DNA of 64,000 bases, from assembly GCA_964007475.1 (NCBI GenBank), contig OZ023275.1, forward strand, positions 30,943,619-31,007,618, read 5' to 3'. The translations under genes were made by a program, and so were the position numbers. This DNA comes from Hybos culiciformis (taxonomy: Eukaryota > Arthropoda > Insecta > Diptera > Hybotidae). Below, piece after piece: positions 38,980 to 51,500 of this stretch (position 1 is its first letter; each line of letters opens with the position of its first letter). Below the pieces are notes generated by a model. It searched no databases. It was not told where the DNA came from and worked only from the letters and a program-made list of their open reading frames with translations.

Positions 38980-39060
38980 CCAACGGCAACAACTACTTGG
39001 ACATTACCGCCTAGAGTTCGTGCTCGACCGGTATCGAGGTCGACAGCCTGTCAACATTAA
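38980..39060 (+). other. dlg1: candidate stop-codon readthrough extension of dlg1
   Basis: The reading frame continues after TGA-C for 26 sense codons (PTATTTWTLPP... to ...STACQH) and ends at TAA 39058-39060. The 78 bases are about 54% G+C (42 of 78), richer than the upstream exons and far richer than the sequence right after the TAA, which is almost pure A/T. The composition changes exactly at the second stop. TGA followed by C is the leaky context favoured by known insect readthrough genes. Alternatives are a structured 3' UTR element or chance. Confidence 0.5.
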
Positions 39061-39087
39061 TTAAATTAATAAATTATATTAAAAAAC

Positions 39088-39118
<31 letters not shown>

Positions 39119-42100
39119 TTTAAACAAATTATTATTTCTGTCGTAATTTTTGTCGTCGTGTTTTTTTATATAAACATATGTTTAAATTTCAAACAATTGA
39201 AATTTCTATAAGATTTTCATTTCTATGTTAAACATAAAATTTAGAGTAATAAATATGTATCTCTCTAAGCCATTTTTCAAGTTCTCTATAGAGCTATCAA
39301 TAATGCAAATATATAATCAGTTATGCATCACGAGTATCTTAAATTTTGCATTTAAAATTGATGATCCAGAAAGCTCTGAATATTCTTTTATGTCATCATT
39401 TGTTTGATTTTTTTCATTTTCAGTTTTGTTCTCTTTGTTTAGTAATTATCAGCAATTAATTTAAAATTACTTATTTGTTTAAAAATATTAATTGTAATTA
39501 TTTTACAATAATAATACACATATTAAAAAAAATATATATGTATTAGAAACACATAAAAAAAATTGTTTATTTTCTTTTCACACGTTGTAATTTTTTAGTT
39601 TAATTTTTACAAAGACTTTGTATTCATATTTTCCTATGTACATGTTAACATCCGTTAAAATTTCTCAGAATTCCAAAATGTTTACTTAAACCATTATTTC
39701 GATAAAAAGATAATTATATTTAAACAATAAAATGGAAAAATACAAACAACCAACCTTTTTTAGTTTCTAAACTTTTGGATGAAAAAAAAAATGTGTTTGT
39801 TGGAAATAAAATCCAAACATTACGTTTCATCATACCAGAAAACTTTTTGGGATCCGAGACAAGAATTTTCAATATTTTATGTATTTGCACTGTTGAAATA
39901 ATAAAGTCTTTGTAGTCTTATGGTTTAAATTATTTGTGTCTTATTTTGATCCAAACTAGATAATAATTAAATTGAGTTTCATTTATTTATTTATTTATTC
40001 AATTTCATGGTTACAATCACTTACTTATGTAAAAAAATAGAACCCAAACTAATTTTTTTTATTTCAATTTTGTTACGAAGTTTCTACCACCTCGAAAGTT
40101 GTTAGATAGGATTAATTATGTCTTCTGTTTTAAAAATTAAAAATTGAATGTAAATTTAAAAAAATATAATCGATGTAGACAAAATACCTTATAGAAATTA
40201 GTAGGACCATAAATTAAGAAAAAATGTGTATTGATTAAAAAATCAACCAGGCTTAAGCTATACTATAAAATTATATAAAAGGAATATTAATCGTTCAAAA
40301 AATTAGTAAAAAATTTATAAATAGTCACATTGATCGCCTTTTATAGCTTAAAATTCAACTCGACAATTTTTTAAACCACAGATTTGAAATTCAACTTTAT
40401 TTCACATTTGATATTACGTTATAGTTTATTTCAATATTAAAAAAATAATGGTTTTTTTTTGTTTAATATAATAGGATCGAATTATTGATAGGGAGTCTAA
40501 AATTGAGTTTAAAGGTAAAGATTTTATTTTAAAAACATTTGTACTTAATATTGATTATAAGAAGTAAACAAATATTGTCCTAAATTGACATAAACCCAAT
40601 TTTTATAAAGAAAATCACATTTCAACTGCTACAGACTATGTTCTTAAGCTTTCTCGCCTTCCATTTTTTCCAACGAATTCAAAATTGTAATAGGAAACAA
40701 TTTTTTAATTAAAATTATTAAAAACGATAATGGAGACAGAAAATTCATATTTCGTTCGAAATGTAAAACTCATTAGGTATTTAATTAAATCGTCTACTTT
40801 CAAAAAACATAAAAAATAAGAAAATTGTACACTGCCATTTTTCCTTTACTAGAATTATAGCTTTCTTACATTATAACAGCATTCTTTTTAACAGTACAAA
40901 AAAGGATGTAACTTCAAAAAAATGTTTGTCATTATTTTTTTTAAATGAATTATAAAATCGATTGCAAATATATACAGAAGTTGAAAAAGTTGTAAAATCG
41001 CATTAAATTTGTTAGGATTTTAGTACTTATTTTACAAATTACTGATTTTTAGGGGTTTTTGTTACTTATTAAACATTAAAGTCTCTTCGAATAAACAATA
41101 AATACAAAAATATATATATTTTTTTTTTTATTTGAACTCTCGTGTTTTTAGCACATGATGTCTGAATTTATCCTATAGTATATACGGCGGAAAACAAAAT
41201 AATATTGTCATAACACATTTCACCTAAATTTTATAAATGGAAAGAAATTTATATTTTTTTTATTCGGAGAGTCATTGATTCATTATTGATTCAAACAAAT
41301 CTGTAGGGAGTAATGATTGGTATTAGGGACTAAAAATTACGTATATGTATTTTTCTTTTTAATTGAAAAACCCTGTAAACATTAGAAACACATGTATGGT
41401 AGATAATACGTAAAAGTTGCAACTCAATATAATTTATTTCATAAATTACACATATAAAATTATTCACTTACTTTTCAACTTGGAAAGTATTATTGTGAAA
41501 ACCTTTTTTTGTGCTTCATAAAAAAATAATTTGATTTATTCGTTATTAATTTGAATTTTGTCGGATATTTATTATAAGACTTCCTTTTTATGAACATCTT
41601 GACCGAAGAATTTTTATTCATTCAACTTAAATTTAGTTCACTAATTAATACACATAATGCATCTAATCCGGTTGACAAAGGAAATAAAAGCTAAAAATAG
41701 GGAAATAAATCTAAGTATTTATAGATAAAGGAAATAATAAAAAAGATATTGTTCTAAAAAAATAAACTTCAAGAACTAGAAAATAAAAACATAAGCAGTT
41801 GGAAATTGATGTTCTATTGGAAATTGCAAAGTTTGTTCTACATATTCTTATTATGAGATTATTAATAATTGTTTTAATTTATTATAATTATAATTTTTTG
41901 AAAAAAAAAATTATATTCATAAGATCAATGAAATATTCGCATAGACATGCATGCAATAATAATATTTTACGTAGTTTTCAGAAGTTGATATTAAATGATT
42001 TATAGATTTTTTAAGAAAATATTTATCAAAATACGAATAACAAACCGCTTACTTTTTCTAATCTTGTTTCAATTTTGTACATAAATAAGCTTAAATACAT

Positions 42101-45100
42101 AATTGTGAAATAGTAAACATTTTATATAATATATTAAAAAAAAATAAAGCGATCCACATTTGTACCTATAGTAAATAAAAAAAAGAGGAATATTGATTAA
42201 TTATTCATTAAATTTTATTACGCCTACAGTTTAGAAGTATTAAATCAAACTTTCCTATCCGAAAGAAAAGTCAGAAATAAACATCATTAACGAGTTTTAA
42301 TCCTTTGAGACTTCTAAATTGTAAGAAATTTATTCATGAAACATGACCTAACATTAATTTTTATGATGAATTGAAAACTATATCACGAATATTTGTATAT
42401 GTATTTACTTTTTAAGATTTGAACTGTTTACAATATTTGTGGCTAATAGATTAGGCAGAAGCAATTAAAAATAAAAGTTATAAAGGTAGCATACTATTTC
42501 ATGATATTGCGTAACGATCATTTTCAACAAAATTCCATTTTTCAGAAAGAAGTTTTTCTTTGTTAATTTACTGAGAATAGTTCTCTTTCAATCCAATCCG
42601 TACATTTTAAATTAAAAAAAATGTTTTTTGATAAAATTAAACTTTATTGAACATCTGGCCTAACAAACTATAATTACAAAAAAGTTTAACCATTTTCGCA
42701 GAGAACTCAACATTAAAGACAATTTTTTGTTATAATTATGCATGCAATATTAACAAAAAAGTAAGATATAAGAGAATAATTGATGACATTATTTTCATTA
42801 TATATCAAGCATAAAATAGTAGGTAAATTTCACAAGAAATTAAAACTAGTTAAAAATACCTAAATCTTTTTTTTTTTTTTCTTACAAAGAAAAAAGTATT
42901 TTGAAACAATTTATTCGTATTTCATTTGAACACTAATTGTTGAGAATAAATGATTAATATAAAAAATAAAGATAAAGTGTTTTATATGTGCATTTAATAA
43001 AAGCGGGAGAAGTGAATTAAATTTTTAGTAGGTTAAGGTAAATAATTCTACTTACTTAATTTTTTTTGTCGAGAATTAGTTGTTAACACAATATAAAGGT
43101 TGGTTTGAAAAACATTTTAGATAATTAAGAAAAAAACAGATATGATAATTTAGAATTATGTATAATCATTGATTAAGCATATTTAAAAGATTATCAATTT
43201 AATGCAACATTTTTTTGTTTGTTCTTTTATTTGAAGGTGATAGTAAAACAAAATAAAATATTGTTAATATTTTGATAATTATTAATGTACTTAGAACTTA
43301 GGTACTTGAAAAGAAATTTATTTCGTTTTACTAACACCTTCAAATAAAAACACAAAAAAGAAAAATCGTTTTTTGAAACTTAATCTTTTTAGTATTCTTA
43401 ATCAATGGTATAATTTATCGAGCTTAAAATAATAATGTTTGATATCTCATCAATGTAGAGGATTGCTAGTTCAAAACACCTTTGCTTTTCGAATTTTATT
43501 TTACTTTTACACGATCTCTGATTAATAAAATTTTTAATTACATAAAATTATTTAGATTTTTGGTCAGCTAAAAAATAGTTTGGAGATAGATAATGAAGAT
43601 TTTTTTATTTATTTAGAAATTTTTCCCCAAATGTTCAAGAAACGATATTAAATTGAAAAAATTTAATAAAAGATGGAAAAATTAAAATCGTAATTTATGA
43701 ATTAAAAAATTCATAAAATATTTGTTTTTTAATATTATTATGAAAATTAACAAATTACAATCTTTGAAAAGAGAGAAATTAAATTGAATAAACAGCTTTT
43801 TTACTTCTAAAAGCTTGCTAACATAAAATATAGTTAAACTTTGAAAATTCCTAAACATATTTCAAGAGTTGAGCACAATTTCGCAGAATTTTTTTTTGTA
43901 AATTTTAAATTAATAAGTGACATGTTGCAAATTCGAGCTAGTTAAACAAAATATCGATATTGTTATTATTCGAAATAATAATAAAAAATAAAGAATATAA
44001 AACAAGTAGTGATTGATACTTCTTTAAATTTTTTTTTTCTAGGAAACTTTTTAACTTCATAAATATAGAGATTTGAAAAAAAAAATAAATAAAAATTAAA
44101 AAATTATTTTTAAAATGCAATCGAAAACGGTAAAATAAAATTACTTGAAAATTTTGATTTTCAAGCAAATCATATGTTAAGAATAACTTTTTTGCAAAAA
44201 AAAAAAAAGAAAGATTAAAATTATATAAAACATTTTTAATATCTCATATATTGTTGTTATTGAAAATTATTGATTAAAATGAAATAATTTAAAAAAAAAT
44301 AAAAAGTTTTATTAGGTTTAAAAAATATATAAAATATTTGTTTTATTTCAAATCATTTTAAAATTTATAGCTGGTTAAAATTAGAATACTGGCATTTTAA
44401 TTTAAAAACTTAAATTCACAAAGAAAGCTTCGTAGATAGCTAGGTTGGTATACAATATATTCTGAAATTTAAATCCGAGGACTAAAAATTTATAAATAAA
44501 AAAGGAATAATAATTTAAAGATGTTTAATTCTTACACTAATATTTGGTTTACATTTTTTTATGTATTTTGCTCAGAAAAATTTCAAAATTTTTTTGAACC
44601 AATTATTATGCAAATTTTTATAATATATATGAATTAAAAAAAATTCGTTTCACTTATTTATCAGTCATTAGTAAAAAAAATTAACTAATTACATATTTAA
44701 TTTAATATTACATATATCTATTTTTTAGTTTAACATAAATGTCATAAATGATTATATATTTCAGTTTTTTTCCTTTTCTCATTATTAGTTTACTTACAAA
44801 TTGTTTGAAAATTTATGTTTTAAAATTTGATTGATCAGAAAAACACTAGCAACCAGAATCAGATGCCTCGATATTAGGCTAATAATTTATTTTTGAAGCA
44901 CAGATCTTATTTCATTAAAAATTTTCCTTTATAAATTGTTATTTTATTAGAAAATTACTCCACTACTTTAGAGTTTAGAAATAGAAATTTATTTTAAAAA
45001 TTTCGAAATAATTCTATTAAAATATCTGTACGTAATAAAAAATGACACATTAAATTTGAAAATTCTCGAACTTGTTTAAAATATATTATTATTATAATAA

Positions 45101-45312
45101 ACTCATATTTAAAATCAGCTCAATTTCAAAAACATGTCCATAAAATAAATTATTATACTTTGTAATGTTATTTCAGTTACTAACATTTGGACATACGTAT
45201 CCAAAATGTCTTTCTATACTACGCCTAACTAAAATATGAAAATTAAATTAACGAATACATATTTACATTAAGTATTCAAGAAGCAAAATTACAAAAAAAG
45301 GCAACGGAAAGA
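38980..45312. other. dlg1 3' UTR and dlg1-sws convergent intergenic region
   Basis: After the possible extension (to 39060) the sequence is AT-rich. It has a TA microsatellite near 39091-39115 and several AATAAA hexamers on the + strand (for example near 39725 and 39899) that could end dlg1. The sws 3' UTR must start at 45312 and run leftwards. Small open frames at 41799-42005 (+) and 43938-44168 (-) look like chance in low-complexity DNA. I see no other gene. Confidence 0.6.
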
Positions 45313-45594
45313 TTACGAATTATTTTCCAATTTTTCTTTTTGATTAGAGTCACTTTCATCTAATGGCAAATCTTCAATTACTTCTACATCATTCTTCTTA
45401 TCAAGATTCGTTTTTGATGGCGAATTCAGATCAAATTTTTTAAACGATGAAACTGATACAGGGGATTGTGTAGAACTTCGCCGAGAATCGAACTTAATTG
45501 GTAAAGATAATTCAACGTCAGAATCCTCCATTTCGTTTTCTGATAATGATAACGAACCTCCTCCCCTTTTATAACGCATGTCACCTGTTATATT
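45313..45594 (-). CDS. sws: sws exon 11: C-terminal tail and stop
   Basis: Ninety-three codons plus TAA (45315-45313), acceptor TTTCTAG, phase 0 in. [20 protein letters not shown] and [20 protein letters not shown] match the fly GNSLSFSETEMDSDVELDL segment. The rest is Ser/Asp/Lys-rich and variable, likely disordered. Confidence 0.93.
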   Translation of the reverse strand, partial: NITGDMRYKRGGGSLSLSENEMEDSDVELSLPIKFDSRRSSTQSPVSVSSFKKFDLNSPSKTNLDKKNDVEVIEDLPLDESDSNQKEKLENNS

Positions 45595-48500
45595 CTAGAA
45601 AAAAAAAATTAAATGGGTTAATAACTTACAACACGGTACACAATTTTTTTATTTACATGATGGAATGATGAAGGTTCTGATATATAACCGTCCAATTCTT
45701 CATCATCATCTGAATAAGTATACGTTTCTGGTAGTTTGCATACTATTTGTGCGAGGTCTGTAAATGCATATTCACTCAATAATGTTCTATGTTCTTTTGT
45801 GGGTGGTTCCTTGCTAAACCATTGATTAAAACGACCTAAGCGACCGGCCTTAGCCATTGCTTCGAAATAATTCTTTCCATGTACATAGCCAACATCGCGT
45901 ATTTCATTAAATAATCCAAATGCTAATGTTTTATATTTATCGATTGGCGGTCGAATATATTCACAGTAATCAGAATTTTTAACTTCCTGGCAACAAAAAT
46001 TTTTTTAAATTAAAATAAAATATTGTCATACAGCAGAATTTTCTTTTGAAATTAAATAAAAAAAAATATTAAATCATAAAAAATACATTTTATAAAAAAC
46101 AACGTTTTTCTTGCGCACTAAAAAGTATAAAATAATTTTACTATGAGTTTCATTTTGGTAACACTTTATAACTTTTCTCCGGCTCATTCAGAGGATTGTG
46201 GACACACATACTTGAAACTGATTACAACAGTCTATAACTAGAAACGTGGGGCACATTTTTGAGGTAATACTGTAAATGTGTTGTAAAAATGTGCCCCACG
46301 TTTCTAGTTATAGACTGTTGTAATCAGTTTCAAGTATGTGTGTCCACAATCCTCTGAATGAGCCGGAGAAAAGTTATAAAGTCTGTTATCAAAATGAAAC
46401 TCATAGTAAAATTATTTTATACTTTTTAGTGCGCAAGAAAAACGTTGTTTTTTATAAAATGTATTTTTTATGATTTAATATTTATTTTCTACTTTTTAGT
46501 TTTGAAGCTGAAACAACGCAGAGTTTTTCTTATAATATTTGATTGTCAAAATTACGAAATTTGCGTGTTTAATTATGTCCTCTTTGTAGGTACAAAATTT
46601 GAATGAAATCGGACGAAGTTTTGAAGTCCTCTTCAAGGAAGGTAGATGAGGCCAATAAATTTTTTGTTACAAAATTTGTGTGTTTAAGTATTTCTTCTTT
46701 TTATGTACCGAATTTGAATAAAATCGTACTTTTTAAGTCCTCCCCATAGGACGTCGCTGGGTAGGAGGCCAATAAATGTTTTGTTACGAAATTTGTGTGT
46801 TTAATATGTCCTTTTTTTATGTACCAAATTTGAAAGAAATCGGACGAACTTTTGAAGTCCTTCCCAAGGAAGGTCGCTGGATAGGAGGCCAATAAATTTT
46901 TTGTTACGAAATTCGTGTGTTCAATCATTTCTTCTTTTTATGTACTAAATTTGAATGAAATCGGACAAACTTTTGGTTGTGAAAATTTGATTGCAAAATT
47001 TCTCGGGCAGAAAAACAAACGAAAAACTTTTCAAATCACGATTAAAGTGGTAGAATATTGTATTGTCATCGGGTTCAGAGCTATATTCAAAATTTCGGAG
47101 CTGTAGCTTGTCGGAAAGTGGTCTAAAATTTGATTACAAAATTTCGAGGACAGACAAACAGACAAGAAAGTGAGTTGATAAAAACGTTGTAATAATATTT
47201 AGAATTCCGCACAAAATTTACCTCTAGTTGTCTTACACATGATACATATGCTAATCTAGATTGTATGTCCGATAAATCAGGGACTTTTACAGGAGATGTG
47301 AATGGATTCCATTTTTTATATAATAACCACCATCCAGATAAATCATCACCGTAGTTTGTTAAATCAGTGTCATCTTGAGAACCAACATCAACCGCTATTA
47401 TGTGAGCCGCTCCAAGACTTCTCAATACATCAGCTAAAATATGTAAGAAATTTTATAAAAGTTATAATAAAATGATTTATTTTTTATAGTAATGTACCCT
47501 CGTAATAAAATATTGTTAACGTTTATAAGAATAAAATACAAATATATGTATGTATGTCCGCTATTTCCTCCGAAACGACTGTGGGATTTGTAACAAAATA
47601 TAACTTGCAGCATCTGGAGACTTTGAGGATAATCGTCCCAGTCGTTTCGGTGGAGATAGTGAATCTCCGAGGCCGTTGTATTCGTGTGCAATGGGATTAA
47701 TTTGTATGTTTATTATACAAAAAGTAATACACATAAATGCATTCCAATTCAATTTAAGAAAATTTTTTAATATTGAATTTTTCAAACTAATGAACTAAAT
47801 AACAGAACCAGGGCCAAATTCTATAACTATGTCTCTCAAAAAAATTTCTTTCAAACTAAATATTTAAGACATAAAATTATATGTTATGTAAAAAATGTCT
47901 TTCAAAGTACATTTTTTTGAGAGACATAGTTCTAGAATTTGAACCCAGAATTTACTTCGATTAACATAACAATTAAACATTGTAATCAAATATATAAAAA
48001 AATTGATCTCATATGAAAATTCAAATGGACAGAGTAGACTGTTGCTGATTTCTAAACTAAAAATAATAAAATTGCAAAAAATATCCCGCTAATTATACGA
48101 TCCTATTGATTTGTAAGATTAACTAAACTCTTAAACGCTTTTAGACATAAAATCAATTAAACGTTCAAACAACAATAACTCCTAAGGTAAATAAAATAAT
48201 AAAAATCTCCTTTATGTTATACAAATATTTAGTTGGAATTGAAATCAATCAAAACCTGTAACTTTTTATTTCTTTAATTTTAATGTTATGGTCGTTTTGG
48301 TCGTAAGCTTCTAGTTTCACAAAAAAAAAAAAAAAAAACAATAAAACTTTCTAAATTTTGATTATGGTGAGTGATCACTTGTGTTGTGATAGTAAATCAA
48401 TAAATAATCGAATTTGAACATAAAAATCAAAATCTTATTAAAATTAACTTATTTCAAAACGTTGTGATGAACAGATTTATGTGCAGTGCAAATGAAATTT

Positions 48501-51500
48501 TCTTTATAAAAAATGTAGCGTTCAAACCAGTTTATGCGCTAACTAACAATTATTGAAACAATTTTTTTTAAATATAATATACAATGTCAACCTTTACAAA
48601 CACAACTCTGAATGTTATTTATAATTTGAGAAATATTATTCACAGTATATTTACAATTCACAACAAAAATTTTAATGCTTAAAAAATTTACATACTTTTA
48701 TGAAATTTTCTAGAAATTCAATTCCAATTACACCTAAATGTATTTCATAAATTTAGAATTTTTATTTATTATATATCATGCAAATAATTTAAAGAATAAC
48801 CTAAATAAATAAAACAAAATAAAAAATAATAATCAATTAAAAATAAAAAAATTTACCTATTTTCATAAAATTTAAAAATTCAAGATTATTTTTTACCTGG
48901 TACATTATTAGTATAGCAACCGTCTAATAATAGGTGACCATCTTTATAATCACAAAAGGGAGGAAAAACTCCAGCTATAGACATACTTGCCCGAACATAT
49001 CTCCATAGACACCCTGGTTTTATTTATTCTGTTAATTTTTTGTTTATGCATTTATTTATTTAAATAATTTTTTTCAAATTTATAACGATTTTGCAAGTTT
49101 TTATTTTATTCATAGTAATTGATAGGGAAAATTAAATTATAAATAGAGAGATAGCAATTTATATTATTTTCATTCACAAAAAAATGTTTTGTGTCAAGAA
49201 AAAATATATTTTTGTAACCATTCATTATTTTTCATGAGCTTAATTTTTACACACAGAAAAGGGGAAAATTATTTATAGGATATTATTTACAGTCAGAACT
49301 GATCATAACTGACATAGAAATATCAAAAAAAAAGTTTAAGCTTTAGAAAGAAATTCATAAGTACATGCATCTTCTGTTTACTATAAATACATGGTATATA
49401 TAAATTTATGTACAAGAGCTGTAAATAAAATATTTTCACTAAACCTTTTATTGTATAATTATAATAAAAAAAAATAATTTCATTAAATTTTTCCATGTTA
49501 CTTAACATCATAATTATATAAAATTGTGACCGACACAAACGTACTAGCTAAAAAATAACTAAAAGCCCACAAAATTAAAGAATATTTAAATTAATTTCAA
49601 AAATATGTAGGATTTTTTTATTGTATCAAATAATGTACTAATATTTTAAATCGATATTTTCGATACTTTTTCGCAGATTGTTGAATCAAAAAATTTTAAT
49701 ATTGGGTATAAACAAATATCTTTGAAATTATCAAGTGGCTCGCGTATTTTTTAAAGTTTATCAGAGGGCTCGCAAATTTTTTTTAAATTTATCAGCGGGC
49801 TCTTTCGGGCCCGTTCGAGCCCCCTTCAGCTCAGCACTGAATATGTACCAACATAGATTAATCTTTTCGAAGAAAAATTTTTCATCTAACCATCGATATA
49901 CTAATGTTTTTTTTACGGTTTAATATAAAAATTAATTTAAATTTAAAAGAAATGAATAATGTGATAAGTTTTGAAAACGAACAACAATAATAAACAATTA
50001 GTTATGTCTAAATGTAAAATATTTTATCACCATCAAAAATATCATCCATCAAAATATTACTTGGAAATGATATCAATGTAAGAAAAAACAATCGAAAAAT
50101 ATAAAATAAAATTATCCTTGTGGAAAAATAGATCAATCGTATCAGGAATCATATTATTTATGTTTTCGAAAATTCAGAATGAATAAAGTACTTATAAAAA
50201 AAACTAAAGAATCAAAAAGTAAGCTTTACAAGTGGTATGAAACTTCAATCGACTTGCTTTGACAATTTTCCTATACAGCTCATTAAATATTTTGCCTATC
50301 AAAGCTTTACACATACTTCAATCTTTAATCTTTGTTGTCAAAAATGTAAATTGTGTTGGCTACAATACTATTGTTCTCGAAAGTTATTCTTTTTACTTTG
50401 CAATTAATTGTTAAACGAATTAGGCTTGAAATAACTAAGCAGAAAACATCATATTGGGTACCACGTTACATAAAATAATTATCTTCCATTAAGTTTAAAA
50501 AATAGAATCAATTTCCCAGTTCAAATCTAGAGATAAACGTTGGATCAATTACCCCAATTACTTCAATAAATATCCTTACATACTTCTATATAATGTGTAA
50601 TCTTTTCTTTGAATGATGCATTGTAGTTAATAACTAAATGTCCACGTTCAGTCGTTCAGTGTTTCAACATTGAGAAATTTAAATATGTATACTACTTAGC
50701 AACAAAAGATAAATTCGAACTTAATAAATAAAATATAAAACAGAAACAATTTAAAAATTAAAAAACAAAAATCAATTAAGAATAATAAAATATTAGAATA
50801 AAGTTAAAATATATTAAGAATTATAATTAATATGAATTTAATGAATAATTTTTGTCAATGAAGCAAAGAATTTTTGTGGTTGTTTAATAGCCCAGTAAAC
50901 TTATATTTACCATGTTTTTTTTTCTTAATGGTTAGAGACATTTCAAAAATTTTTAATTTACGAACAAAAATATTTACAATAAAAAAAAGTAAAAAATATA
51001 TAGAAAACAATAATTAAATTTCATTGAACACATTTCGTTTTCGCTTTCATCAGGTCTAGTGCTTGAATTAGAAAAATTGACGAAAAATGTATGAAAAATA
51101 TATTGCTTTTTAATTCTTATAAAGAAAAAAAAGTTTTAGGTAACCTTATTTTTAGTGACCGATTTTGTCTTTTTATGTCCTCATTTGAAAAAAAATACGC
51201 AGTTATCTTTTTGGACTTCTTTTAGATTTAAACAACTGTTTAACTTATTAAAATCAATTCATTAACACAGGACGTAAAATATTCCTATTTCAGCCTATTT
51301 CAGTATTATTATTAATAGTTTTTCTTAAAATTTTTTGAATACATTTAATAATTGTTAATTAGGCAATTGAGAGAGATATTATCCTTAAATTTTATTTTTG
51401 CAGGTTGTATTTTATATATGTACCTACATATCTATTTTATAATGAATAAAACTTAAAAAATAACGAGTAGAATACCCAGAAAACTCTACCTTAAAACTGA

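Larger units (their letters stand above)
45987..47221. other. sws intron 9 with foldback and tandem repeats
   Basis: A 1.2-kb intron almost entirely made of repeat: the foldback 46067-46481, then the roughly 117-bp tandem array 46552-46985. A tail (46986-47170) ends in CAGACAAACAGACAAGAAAG, a type of motif common at ends of intronic repeats. The frames at 46701-46928 and 46915-47106 are repeat shadows. Confidence 0.8.

Noticed and set aside
46701..47106. Frames with repeated HTNFVTK...LLASYPAT segments
   Set aside because: They translate the 117-bp tandem repeat in an sws intron.
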